From Gammaproteobacteria bacterium (GTDB lineage Bacteria; Pseudomonadota; Gammaproteobacteria; Burkholderiales; Rhodocyclaceae), in assembly GCA_029289265.1 (NCBI GenBank), contig JARFTX010000027.1, positions 1-43,446 of the forward strand: a DNA stretch of 43,446 bases, read 5' to 3'. Within the stretch, counting starts at the first letter, position 1. Every line of letters starts with the position of its first letter. The notes below the pieces were generated by a model. That model had not been told where the DNA came from. It ran no database searches and was given only the letters and a program-made list of their open reading frames with translations. This document shows positions 19,274-28,923 of this stretch, in pieces. A program made the translations under genes and the position numbers.

Positions 19274-20632
19274 ATGAGAACAACAGCAAAAATCCTGCTC
19301 GCCGCGCTCGCCAGCGGCATTGCGGGGCCGGTCCTCGCGGACGAGATCGCCGTCGGCGACATCGCGAATCACGTCTTCGAGCTTCAGTACGCCATGGATA
19401 CCTTTTACTTCCTGGTGTGTGGCGCGCTGGTAATGTGGATGGCGGCCGGCTTCTCGATGCTCGAGGCCGGCCTGGTGCGCTCGAAGAACACGGTCGAGAT
19501 CCTGACCAAGAACGTCGCGCTGTTCTCGGTCTCCTGCATCATGTATCTCGTCTGCGGCTACGCGATCATGTACGGCGGCAACGTCTTCCTGTCCGGCATC
19601 GCCGGGGGCGAGGATCTCGTCGCGGAGACGCTCACGGCGTTTGCCGAGCGCGAGGACGGCTTCCACGGCGACTCGATCTACTCCGACGCCTCCGACTTCT
19701 TCTTCCAGGTCGTGTTCGTCGCCACCGCGATGTCCATCGTCTCGGGCGCGGTCGCCGAGCGCATGAAGCTGTGGGCCTTCCTCGCCTTCGCCGTCGTCAT
19801 GACCGGTTTCATCTACCCGATGGAAGGCGCCTGGACGTGGGGCGACGCGTCGGTGTTCGGCCTCTACACGCTGGGCGACCTCGGCTTCTCGGATTTCGCC
19901 GGCTCCGGCATCGTGCATATGGCGGGCGCCTCGGCCGCGCTCGCAGGCGTCCTGCTGCTCGGCGCGCGCAAGGGCAAGTACGGCCCGGCCGGAGAAGTGC
20001 GCGCGATTCCCGGCGCGAACCTGCCGCTCGCCGCGCTCGGCACGCTGATCCTGTGGATGGGCTGGTTCGGCTTCAACGGCGGCTCGGTGCTCAAGCTCGG
20101 CGACATCGCCAACGCCAACGCAGTCGCGATGGTGTTCCTCAACACCAACGCCGCCGCGGCGGCCGGCGCGGTCGCGGCACTCGTCATGTCGAAGGCGATC
20201 TTCGGCAAGGCCGACCTGACCATGCTGCTCAACGGCGCGCTCGCCGGACTGGTGACGATCACCGCCGAGCCCTCGACGCCGACGCCGCTGCTCGCAACGC
20301 TGTTCGGCGCGGCCGGCGGGGCGCTGGTGGTGCTCTCCATCACCTTCCTCGACAAGCTGAAAGTCGACGACCCGGTCGGCGCGATCTCGGTGCATGGCAC
20401 CTGCGGCCTGCTCGGCCTGCTGCTGGTGCCGGTCACCAATGGCGATTCGACCTTCTTCGGCCAGATCGTCGGCGCCATCACGATCTTCGTCTGGGTGTTC
20501 GGTGCGAGCCTCCTCGTCTGGGGGATCCTCAAGTCGGTGATGGGCATTCGCGTCAGCGCCGAAGAGGAGTACGAGGGGGTCGATCTGGTCGAGTGCGGCC
20601 AGGAAGCCTACCCGGAGTTCAGCGCCAAGTAG
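19274..20632 (+). CDS. amtB: Ammonium transporter AmtB
   Basis: Trimeric inner-membrane ammonium channel. The 452-aa product has a cleavable signal (residues 1-22, ending AGPVLA) and about eleven membrane segments. Both pore histidines are visible: IVHMAGASAAL and ISVHGTCGLLG. Other landmarks are WMAAGFSMLEAGLVRSKN, EGAWTWG, WMGWFGFNGGS and NTNAAAAAG. The start ATG 19274 gives the signal peptide and follows AGGGGAAA. Co-transcribed with glnK from the sigma-54 promoter at 18815. Confidence 0.97.
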   Translation: MRTTAKILLAALASGIAGPVLADEIAVGDIANHVFELQYAMDTFYFLVCGALVMWMAAGFSMLEAGLVRSKNTVEILTKNVALFSVSCIMYLVCGYAIMYGGNVFLSGIAGGEDLVAETLTAFAEREDGFHGDSIYSDASDFFFQVVFVATAMSIVSGAVAERMKLWAFLAFAVVMTGFIYPMEGAWTWGDASVFGLYTLGDLGFSDFAGSGIVHMAGASAALAGVLLLGARKGKYGPAGEVRAIPGANLPLAALGTLILWMGWFGFNGGSVLKLGDIANANAVAMVFLNTNAAAAAGAVAALVMSKAIFGKADLTMLLNGALAGLVTITAEPSTPTPLLATLFGAAGGALVVLSITFLDKLKVDDPVGAISVHGTCGLLGLLLVPVTNGDSTFFGQIVGAITIFVWVFGASLLVWGILKSVMGIRVSAEEEYEGVDLVECGQEAYPEFSAK

Positions 20633-20642
20633 GCGCTGATCA

Positions 20643-20669
20643 CCGCCCGGACGCCTCGCGTTCGGGCGG
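20643..20669 (+). terminator. Possible hairpin after amtB
   Basis: CCGCCCG (20643-20649) pairs with CGGGCGG (20663-20669) around a 13-nt loop, 10 bp past the amtB stop. No T-run follows, so read-through into the porin gene is possible. Confidence 0.35.
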
Positions 20670-20780
20670 CGCACCGAAACGGTGCTGCAGCGGCGCCCAT
20701 GCACCACACGGCGACGCGGCACCAAGCCCTGGAAGCTTATGAACGGCCCGCTTCAAGCTTCTGCAAACGGTTTCCCCGCC

Positions 20781-20796
20781 TGGCACGCATAGTGCT
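20781..20796 (+). promoter_or_regulatory. Sigma-54 promoter of the TorF-like porin gene
   Basis: TGGCACGCATAGTGCT keeps the invariant GG (20782-20783) and GC (20794-20795) 10 bp apart and repeats the TGGCACG of the glnK promoter. The start would be near 20807, 29 nt before the ATG. Only a half-site (TGCACCA, 20700-20706) was found upstream for NtrC. Confidence 0.7.
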
Positions 20797-20835
20797 TTGT
20801 GCACTGCAAAATCGATTCATTCAAGGAGAAAGACC

Positions 20836-21537
20836 ATGCGCAAGACCCTCACTGCCATCGCACTCGCCCCCCTCGTCGCCGCTGGTACGGCCGTGGCCCA
20901 GGAGCTGCCGATCTCGGCCAACGTGACGATTGCCTCGGAGTACCAGTACCGCGGCTTCAGCCAGACCAACGAGAAGCCGGCGCTGCAGGGCGGCTTCGAT
21001 TTCGAGCACGACAGCGGCTTCTACGTCGGGGTCTGGGGCTCGAACATCTCGTGGCTTTCGGATAGCGACCCGGACATCAGCAGCAGCCTCGAGCTCGACT
21101 TCTATGCCGGCTACACGATGGACGTCGGCCCGCTGGGTCTCGACGTCGGCCTGCTGCAGTACTACTATCCGGGCAAGTTCCCGGCGGGTTTCAACAAGGC
21201 CGATACGCTGGAAGGCTATATCGGACTGAGCTGGGAGTTCCTGTCCTTCAAGTACTCGCACTCATTCACCGATCTGTTCGGCTTCGACAACTCCAAGAAC
21301 AGCCAGTACTACGACCTTTCCGCCTCTTACGAGATCACGCCGGGCCTGACGCTCGACGCGCACTACGGCTACCAGCGCATCAAGGGCGCCGGCAACGACA
21401 ACTACAAGGACTGGAGCCTGGGGGCAACGCTCGCCTACGGCGGCTTCGACTTCGGCCTCCACTACGTGGACACCAACGTCAAGGGCGACAAGCTGGCCGA
21501 CGAGCGCATCATCGCGTCGATCAGCAAGTCTTTCTAA
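20836..21537 (+). CDS. TorF family putative outer-membrane porin
   Basis: A 233-aa exported beta-barrel candidate. The signal peptide covers residues 1-21 (ending TAVAQ). The mature part starts LPISANVTIASEYQYRGFSQ, the N-terminal signature of the TIGR02001 / TorF putative porins, and shows alternating aromatic strands (FYVGVWGSNISWL, YYDLSASYEI, LDAHYGYQRI) ending ERIIASISKSF with the C-terminal Phe typical of barrels. AAGGAGAA precedes the ATG. A sigma-54 site of its own and the adjacent glnK-amtB suggest a role in nitrogen-compound uptake; the solute is not known. Confidence 0.88.
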   Translation: MRKTLTAIALAPLVAAGTAVAQELPISANVTIASEYQYRGFSQTNEKPALQGGFDFEHDSGFYVGVWGSNISWLSDSDPDISSSLELDFYAGYTMDVGPLGLDVGLLQYYYPGKFPAGFNKADTLEGYIGLSWEFLSFKYSHSFTDLFGFDNSKNSQYYDLSASYEITPGLTLDAHYGYQRIKGAGNDNYKDWSLGATLAYGGFDFGLHYVDTNVKGDKLADERIIASISKSF

Positions 21538-21582
21538 AGCCTGCAGTCGAACCGGGGCGGCTCCTCCTCACGCCCTGGTACT

Positions 21583-21611
21583 CGGGCACCCCGTGCGGGT
21601 GCCCGTTTTTT
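21583..21611 (+). terminator. Intrinsic terminator of the TorF-like gene
   Basis: A 9-bp perfect stem (CGGGCACCC, 21583-21591, with GGGTGCCCG, 21597-21605) and a 5-nt loop are followed by six T residues (21606-21611), 45 bp past the stop. Confidence 0.95.
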
Positions 21612-21674
21612 CAGCGGCGCTCCGGCCCGAACTGCCGTCCCGGCAACCGTTCCGGGCCGGGGTCACCCTGCCGT

Positions 21675-22286
21675 TCAGGCGGTGCGGGCGAACGCCTGGT
21701 CGATCTCGGTGCGCAGCGCCGGGTAGTTCAGGGCGACCGGAAACTGCGGGTAATCGCGCACCACCGACTCGGGCGGATGGAACAGGATTCCGCCGTGCGC
21801 CTCGCCCAGCATCGCGAGATCGTTGTACGAGTCGCCCGCCGCCACCACCTTGAATTTCAGCTCCTTGAAGCGGCGCACCGCCTCCTGCTTCTGGTTGGGC
21901 ATGCGCAGACGGTAATCGACCAGCAAGCCCGCTTCGTTCGCCACCAGGCTGTGGCAGAAGAGCGTCGGCCAGCCGAGCTGGTGCATTAGCGGCTTGGCGA
22001 ACTCGTAGAAGGTGTCGGAGAGGATCACGACCTGATACTGCGCCCGCAGCGCGTCGAGGAACTCGCGCGCGCCGGACATCGGTCCCATGCCGGCGATGAC
22101 CTCCTGGATGTCGGGCAGACCCAGCCCGCGGCGCGCGAGGATGTCGAGGCGGTACTTCATCAGCACGTCGTAATCGGGCTCGTCGCGGGTGGTGCGACGC
22201 AGTTCGGGAATGCCGGTGCGCTCGGCGAACTCGATCCAGATCTCCGGAACGAGCACCCCTTCGAGGTCGAGACAGACGATTTGCAC
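21675..22286 (-). CDS. thrH: Bifunctional phosphoserine phosphatase / homoserine phosphotransferase ThrH
   Basis: HAD-superfamily enzyme described in Pseudomonas. The 203-aa product begins at a GTG and shows HAD motif I as CLDLEGVLVPEIW (nucleophile Asp7), motif II in VVILSDTFYEF and motif III/IV in VVAAGDSYNDLAMLGEAHGG. GLPDIQEVIAGMGPMSGARE is also typical of ThrH. It converges on the TorF terminator. ThrH is assumed to serve serine or threonine synthesis; which activity matters here cannot be told. Confidence 0.93.
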   Translation of the reverse strand: MQIVCLDLEGVLVPEIWIEFAERTGIPELRRTTRDEPDYDVLMKYRLDILARRGLGLPDIQEVIAGMGPMSGAREFLDALRAQYQVVILSDTFYEFAKPLMHQLGWPTLFCHSLVANEAGLLVDYRLRMPNQKQEAVRRFKELKFKVVAAGDSYNDLAMLGEAHGGILFHPPESVVRDYPQFPVALNYPALRTEIDQAFARTA

Positions 22287-22362
22287 GGATCAGCCCTTCG
22301 GTCGGTTGGCGGGAAATTCAGCGCGCGATTCTACCATCGGGGCCCGACGGCGCGGGCTCGAT

Positions 22363-22447
22363 GGTTCAATGGGATGGTTCAATGGGGTCAGACTCCATTG
22401 ATCGCGATCAATGGAGTCTGACCCCATTGAACCCCTCCATTGAAACC
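22363..22447. repeat. 58-bp perfect palindrome within a four-copy GGTTCAATGGG repeat (REPIN-like)
   Basis: 22376-22433 is a perfect palindrome with 29-bp arms and no spacer, containing GGGGTCAGACTCC and its complement. Outside it another copy of the 13-mer GGTTCAATGGGRT stands on the left (22363-22375) and an imperfect inverted copy on the right (22434-22447). So two direct copies face two inverted ones. It resembles paired REP sequences mobilised by RAYT transposases; no such gene is in the window. It lies between yheS and thrH, with no T-run, so it is not a normal intrinsic terminator. Confidence 0.85.
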
Positions 22448-22448
22448 C

Positions 22449-24386
<1,938 letters not shown>

Positions 24387-24427
24387 GGGGGCGCGAACGC
24401 GTCAGCGTCTGACTGGCCAAAGGCGTT

Positions 24428-24433
24428 ATTCTA
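24428..24433 (-). promoter_or_regulatory. Candidate -10 for yheS
   Basis: TAGAAT on the leftward strand (5 of 6 to consensus) lies 42 bp before the GTG start in the divergent 101-bp gap. The -35 region is weak. Confidence 0.3.
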
Positions 24434-24487
24434 CGCGTCTGCGCCGGCCTCCTTCACGGCCCGTGCAGCATCCGATCCGAAACCCCG

Positions 24488-25096
24488 ATGCCCAGACCAT
24501 CCATACTCCTTTTCCTGCTCTTCGCCAGCGCGGTCGCCGTCGCCGAGCCCGGCCCCGAACTCGGCCCCGAACCCGACCTCGAACGCGCGCGAAGCCTGCG
24601 CGAGCAGGCGAAGGCGCTGCGTGCCGAGGCCGAAGCGGGGTTTCGCACCGCCGAGCCCGACTGCTACCGGCGATTCTTCGTCAATCGCTGCCTGGACCGG
24701 GCCAAGGCGACACGGCTCGAACAGATCGGCCAGGCACGCCAAATGGACATCGAGGCGAGCCGCATCGAACTCGCCAAGAAGCAACGCGACGCGCTCGCCG
24801 CAGGCCGCATCGATCCGCCCCCCGGTCCGCCACGCGATGAGGCGCCCGTCCCGGCTGAAATCGGTGCACCGGCCTCCGACGAAGCGGCCGAGGCGATTCG
24901 ACGCGCCCGCGAGGCCGAAGCCGGCCGTGCCGACGCCGAAGCCCAGGCCGAACGCGAGCGCCGCGACGCCGCGCGCGCGGCCGAACGCGCCAAGGCCGAG
25001 GCCGAGGCGGCCGAGCGCGCCGAGAAGGCGGCGCGCGACCGCGAACGCTACGACGAGCGCATCGGCCGGCGCGAAGCGGAACGCGGCGAGCCCTGA
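24488..25096 (+). CDS. Exported coiled-coil protein of unknown function
   Basis: A 202-aa protein with a signal peptide (residues about 1-19, ending AVAEP). After a short acidic Pro stretch comes a helix (LERARSLREQAKALRAEAEA), a segment with two Cys (EPDCYRRFFVNRCLDRAKAT, possibly a disulphide in the periplasm), QMDIEASRIELAKKQRDA, a Pro-rich linker (about 107-130), and a long charged Ala/Glu/Arg coiled coil to the end. No family recognised with certainty. The Cys-containing segment is the most distinctive part and would be the best search query. It is followed by a hairpin at 25101-25123. Confidence 0.75.
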   Translation: MPRPSILLFLLFASAVAVAEPGPELGPEPDLERARSLREQAKALRAEAEAGFRTAEPDCYRRFFVNRCLDRAKATRLEQIGQARQMDIEASRIELAKKQRDALAAGRIDPPPGPPRDEAPVPAEIGAPASDEAAEAIRRAREAEAGRADAEAQAERERRDAARAAERAKAEAEAAERAEKAARDRERYDERIGRREAERGEP

Positions 25097-25100
25097 TTCG

Positions 25101-25123
25101 GCGCGGCCCCTCTCCGGCCGCGC
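25101..25123 (+). terminator. Hairpin after the coiled-coil protein gene
   Basis: GCGCGGCC (25101-25108) pairs with GGCCGCGC (25116-25123) around a 7-nt loop, 5 bp past the stop. No T-run follows. Confidence 0.4.
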
Positions 25124-25129
25124 GCACTA

Positions 25130-25307
25130 GCCCGCATTGCTCACACGGTCGCGTAGCGAGGGCGTCGAGACGCCGGCGTGGCGGGCCGCACGCACCGAGG
25201 GGCGGCGAAGGCGTAGTCGAACTACGTCGAGCCGGCCCGCAGGGAGTACGGCCCGCCACGGCGAGCGTATCGGCGGCCGCAGTAGCGGCAGTGTGAGCAA
25301 TGCGGGC
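25130..25307. repeat. 178-bp concentric inverted-repeat element (MITE-like or structured RNA)
   Basis: Three perfect inverted repeats share one centre. The outer pair is 17 bp (25130-25146 with 25291-25307), the middle 12 bp (25177-25188 with 25249-25260) and the inner 6 bp (25212-25217 with 25221-25226). The centres are 25218.5, 25218.5 and 25219. Small side hairpins lie on both flanks (GGCGTC/GACGCC at 25161-25174; CCGC-AGTA-GCGG near 25278-25289). No reading frame or flanking target duplication was seen. Confidence 0.75.
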
Positions 25308-25312
25308 CAGGG

Positions 25313-25942
25313 TCAGGCGTCTTCAGCCTCCGAACCGACCGGTGCGTGCCGAACGGCCCCGTCGAGCGCATCCTCGAGCCGGTCGTTGCCCCAGAAGAGT
25401 TCGTCCCCGACTCGAAAACTCGGCGCGCCGAAGAGACCCAGCTCGGCGGCACGCTCGGTCTGGCGGCGTAGCGCGAGCTTGTTGTCCTCGGAGCCGGCTG
25501 CGGCGAGAAGCTCGTCGGCGGGGAGCCCCATCGCAGCCAGAATCTCGCCGATCACCGCCGGCTCGGAGATCTCGCGATCCTCGGCGAAATTCGCGCGCAT
25601 CACGGCACGCGAGAACTCGGGCACCCAGCCGGCCTCGACGCCGATTTGCGCGACGCGGGCCGCGAGCAGGCCATTGCGCGGGAAGCGGCTCGGGGTGCGA
25701 AGCGGCAACCCATATTTGTCGCACAGGCGCGCCAGATCGCGCCACATGTAGCGTCCCTTGGGCGGATAGATGTTGAACGGCGAGTCGTTCCAGCCGAGCG
25801 CGAGAAACACCGGACCGAGCAGGAAGGGCCGCCAGGCGATCTCGACACCGGCCTGCTCGGCGAGCGGCTCGATGCGCATCACCGACAGATAGGAATACGA
25901 ACTCGCGAACTCATACCAGAATTCGATCGTGGGCCGCGCCAT
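25313..25942 (-). CDS. DsbA-fold 2-hydroxychromene-2-carboxylate isomerase family protein
   Basis: A 209-aa thioredoxin-fold protein of the kappa-GST / HCCA isomerase group. It opens MARPTIEFWYEFASSYSYLS, with Ser replacing the CxxC of true disulphide oxidases, and contains WRPFLLGPVF, YPPKGRYMWRDLARLCDKYG and the cis-Pro/C-terminal block GLFGAPSFRVGDELFWGNDR. ATG 25942 follows GGAG by 7 nt; longer upstream codons lack this. The substrate is probably glutathione-dependent isomerisation of an aromatic intermediate, by family. It ends the long leftward run that includes gshAB. Confidence 0.9.
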   Translation of the reverse strand: MARPTIEFWYEFASSYSYLSVMRIEPLAEQAGVEIAWRPFLLGPVFLALGWNDSPFNIYPPKGRYMWRDLARLCDKYGLPLRTPSRFPRNGLLAARVAQIGVEAGWVPEFSRAVMRANFAEDREISEPAVIGEILAAMGLPADELLAAAGSEDNKLALRRQTERAAELGLFGAPSFRVGDELFWGNDRLEDALDGAVRHAPVGSEAEDA

Positions 25943-25970
25943 GGGGGTGCTCCGTCGAAGGATCGGATCG

Positions 25971-26900
25971 TCACTGTAAGCCATCCTCGCCGGCCCGGGC
26001 CAGCGGGCGTGCAACCGGACGGTTGGCGATCCAGATGCCCGCGCCGACCAGGGCCAGCGCCAGGACCACCGCCGGAGTCAGCGGCTCGCCCAGCAGGACG
26101 ATGCCGGCGATCACGCCCATCACCGGGGTGAGGAAGGAGAACGAGGACAGGCGCGTGGCGGGATACTGGCTCACCAGCCAGAACCACGCGACATAGCTCG
26201 CCGAGGCGACGATCACGATCTGGAAGGCGAGCGCCGCCCAGACTTCCGGCGTCGGCGCGAATACGCCCGGCTCGCCGACGGCGAGCGAGAGCAGCGGCAG
26301 CGCGAGCGCCGAGACCGCGAGCTGGTAGAGGAGCGTCTTCTCGGCCGAGGCACGCGCGAGCCGGCTCGCCTTGACGGTAAGCGTGGTCGCCGCCCACAGG
26401 ATCGCCGCGACCAGGATCATCAGGTCACCGATCCAGGCGTCGCCACCGGAGTCGAGCAGGTTCTCGCCGAACAGCGCCAGCACGCCGCCGAACGCCAGCG
26501 CCATGCCGGCCCACTGGGCCCGGCGCATGGACTCGTGCGGCAGCAGCCAACGCGCACCGAGCGCGACCCAGAACGGCGCCGTGTACAGGAAAATCACGCC
26601 GCGCGAGGCGTTGGTGTATTCGAGCCCCAGGAAGATCAGCGCGAACTCGGCAGCGAAAAGCGCCCCGGCGAGCAATCCGGGGCCGAGCGTGCCGTCGGGC
26701 GCCCACAGCCGCACACCGCGCACGTTCGCCCAGGCCCACACCAGCATGGTCGCGCCGAGCGAGCGCAGCCCGGCCTGCCAGATCGGCGAGATGCCGGCGT
26801 TGCCGAACTTGATCGCGACCTGCTGCAGGCCCCAGACGATGCATAGCACCACCATCAGCCCCATCGCGAGCCCGTCGAGCTGCGGGCGGTTCGGCGGCAT
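25971..26900 (-). CDS. EamA/DMT family transporter
   Basis: A 309-aa inner-membrane exporter with about ten helices in two EamA repeats: roughly residues 10-140 (LMVVLCIVWGLQQVAIKFGN, ASRGVIFLYTAPFWVALGAR) and 155-295 (LMILVAAILWAATTLTVKAS, SSFSFLTPVMGVIAGIVLLG). Family members export amino acids or other metabolites; the cargo here is unknown. It follows apbE by 9 bp on the same strand. Confidence 0.9.
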   Translation of the reverse strand: MPPNRPQLDGLAMGLMVVLCIVWGLQQVAIKFGNAGISPIWQAGLRSLGATMLVWAWANVRGVRLWAPDGTLGPGLLAGALFAAEFALIFLGLEYTNASRGVIFLYTAPFWVALGARWLLPHESMRRAQWAGMALAFGGVLALFGENLLDSGGDAWIGDLMILVAAILWAATTLTVKASRLARASAEKTLLYQLAVSALALPLLSLAVGEPGVFAPTPEVWAALAFQIVIVASASYVAWFWLVSQYPATRLSSFSFLTPVMGVIAGIVLLGEPLTPAVVLALALVGAGIWIANRPVARPLARAGEDGLQ

Positions 26901-26909
26901 CGCGGCGGG

Positions 26910-27965
26910 TCAGTCGACGACGACCACCGGCCCGATGCCGGACGGGATCTGCAGGCGCGCGCGCAGCTCGCGCGTCACCTCGATGCGGCCGTCGTCGGCC
27001 ACCCGCAGTGCATGGTCGATTCGATAGCGGCGCGTGTACTCGCGCCAGTCGTCGCCGGCGATGAAGGCGGGCTTGCTCGCCGCGTCCGACAGCGTCCCGG
27101 CCGCCTCGCGCGGGGTGATCACCACGCTGAGCGACTGGGTGCCGACGGCCGGGCGGCCCGTACGGGGGTCGAGCAGGTGCGCGTAGCGCTCGCCGTTCAG
27201 GTCGAAGTAGCGCTGGTAGTCGCCCGAGGTGCCGATCGCCTCGCCGTCGTAGAGCGGCAGCGTCGCCAGGGGGCGCGGTTCGCGCGGATGCTGGATGCCC
27301 AGCCGCCACGGCGTGCCGCCCTTGGAGCCGAGCGCCATGACGTTGCCGCCGATGTTCACCAGCGCATCGGTGATGCCCTGCTCGAGCAGGATCGCGACGG
27401 CGCGGTCGAGCGCGTAGCCCTTGGCATAGCCGCCGAAGTCGATCTGCACGGCGGGATTGCGGCTCGTCACGACATTGCCGTCGATGTCGAGGTCGGCCAT
27501 GCGCGGACGCGCCGCGATGAGCGCCGCGAGCACTTCCGGATCGGGCTCGCGCGGCACGAACTCCTCGGCGTGAAAACCCCACAGCTCGATCAGGGCACCC
27601 AGCGCCGGATCGAACAGTTCGTCGCCGGTCGCGGCGAGCACCTGCGCGTCGCGCAGCATCTCGGCGAGTTCGTCGGAGACGGTCGCCGGCTCGCCGCTCG
27701 CGATCGCCTCGTTGAGCGCGGTGAGTTCGGACGGCTCCCAGGCGTGGTAGGCGCGGTGCAGGCGGTCGAACTCATGCAGCACGGCGGCCATCGCCGCAGT
27801 GGCCTGCGCCTGCGACTCACCCCACACCGTGAGGTCGACGCGGGTGCCGAAGACGTAGGCCTCCTGATGGAAGGTCTGGGGGCGCGCGCAGCCGGCCAGG
27901 AGCGCGACGAGGACGATCGCCACCAGCGCCGCGGCAAGCCCGCGGCCAAAACCGACCCGGCGCAT
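26910..27965 (-). CDS. apbE: FAD:protein FMN transferase ApbE (lipoprotein)
   Basis: Transfers FMN from FAD to Ser/Thr of target proteins such as NqrB/NqrC or RnfG/RnfD, in the periplasm. The 351-aa product begins at ATG 27965, overlapping the gshB stop by 1 bp, and has a lipoprotein signal with lipobox LLAGC. Motifs are YVFGTRVDLTVWG, IDFGGYAKGYALDRAV, LVNIGGNVMALGS, RYAHLLDPRTGRPA and TLSDAASKPAF (metal site region). Position directly after gshB suggests co-transcription, not shared function. Confidence 0.93.
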   Translation of the reverse strand: MRRVGFGRGLAAALVAIVLVALLAGCARPQTFHQEAYVFGTRVDLTVWGESQAQATAAMAAVLHEFDRLHRAYHAWEPSELTALNEAIASGEPATVSDELAEMLRDAQVLAATGDELFDPALGALIELWGFHAEEFVPREPDPEVLAALIAARPRMADLDIDGNVVTSRNPAVQIDFGGYAKGYALDRAVAILLEQGITDALVNIGGNVMALGSKGGTPWRLGIQHPREPRPLATLPLYDGEAIGTSGDYQRYFDLNGERYAHLLDPRTGRPAVGTQSLSVVITPREAAGTLSDAASKPAFIAGDDWREYTRRYRIDHALRVADDGRIEVTRELRARLQIPSGIGPVVVVD

Positions 27966-28909
27966 CACCGGCACGCCTCTTCGAGCTTGTCGAGAAAGAG
28001 CCCTGCGACCGAGAAGCCGGTCTGCGCCGCGATCTCGACGAAGCAGGTCGGGCTGGTGACATTCACCTCGGTGAGGTGGCCGCCGATCACGTCGAGGCCC
28101 ACCACCATCAGGCCGCGCGCCCACAGCGTCGGCGCCAGGCACTCCGCGATCTCGCGCTCGCGCGCGGTGAGCGGCATCGCCACGCCGCGCCCGCCGGCGG
28201 CGAGATTGCCTCGGGTCTCACCGGCGCGCGGGATGCGGGCGAGCGCGTAGGGCACGACCTCGCCGCCGATGATCAGCACGCGCTTGTCGCCCTCGGCGAT
28301 GGCCGGCAGATAGCGCTGGGCCATCACGGTGCGCGCGCCCTCGTGGGTCAGCGTCTCGACGATGACGTTGCGGTTGGGGTCGTCCGCGCGCACGCGAAAG
28401 ATCTGGCTGCCGCCCATGCCGTCGAGCGGCTTGAGGATGACGTCGCCCAGTTCGTCGATGAAGGCGTGCACGTCGGCCGGCGTACGCGCGACCAGCGTGG
28501 TCGCGGTGAACTGCGCGAACTCGGCGATGGCGAGCTTCTCGGAGTGGTCGCGGATCGCCCGCGGATCGTTGAAGATGCGCGCACCGCCCGCTGCGGCGCG
28601 CTCGAGCAGCCAGGTCGCGGCCACGTACTCGAAGTCGAAGGGCGGGTCCTGGCGCATCACCACCGCGTCGAACCCGGCGAGCGCGGCGACGGTCTCGTCG
28701 CCGGCCTGGTACCAGGCATGGTCGTCGTCGGTCGGCGTGATGGCGCGCGCGCGCGCGGCCACCGTCCCGTCCCGCCAGGTCAGCGCCTCGCGACCGATCG
28801 CATACACGACGTGGCCGCGCCGCGCCGCCTCGCGCATCATCGCGACGCTCGAATCCTTGTAGGCCTTGAGCCCGGCTAGCGGGTCGAGAATGAAGGCAAG
28901 ATTCGCCAC
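27965..28909 (-). CDS. gshB: Glutathione synthetase
   Basis: ATP-grasp enzyme that adds glycine to gamma-glutamylcysteine. At 314 aa it has the normal length. Motifs are FILDPLAGLKAYKDSS, VVMRQDPPFDFEYV, ILKPLDGMGGSQIFRV, VMAQRYLPAIAEGDKR and the end TEVNVTSPTCFVEI, all classic for bacterial GshB. The start is a GTG (28909) with GGGAG 7 nt upstream. gshA lies 14 bp upstream, so both glutathione genes form one operon. Confidence 0.97.
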   Translation of the reverse strand: MANLAFILDPLAGLKAYKDSSVAMMREAARRGHVVYAIGREALTWRDGTVAARARAITPTDDDHAWYQAGDETVAALAGFDAVVMRQDPPFDFEYVAATWLLERAAAGGARIFNDPRAIRDHSEKLAIAEFAQFTATTLVARTPADVHAFIDELGDVILKPLDGMGGSQIFRVRADDPNRNVIVETLTHEGARTVMAQRYLPAIAEGDKRVLIIGGEVVPYALARIPRAGETRGNLAAGGRGVAMPLTAREREIAECLAPTLWARGLMVVGLDVIGGHLTEVNVTSPTCFVEIAAQTGFSVAGLFLDKLEEACR

Positions 28910-28923
28910 CGGCGCACTCCCGC

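Noticed and set aside
22376-22433. Palindrome as intrinsic terminator of yheS
   Set aside because: The stem is strong but no T-run follows on either strand; repeated 13-mer structure fits a REP-type element better.
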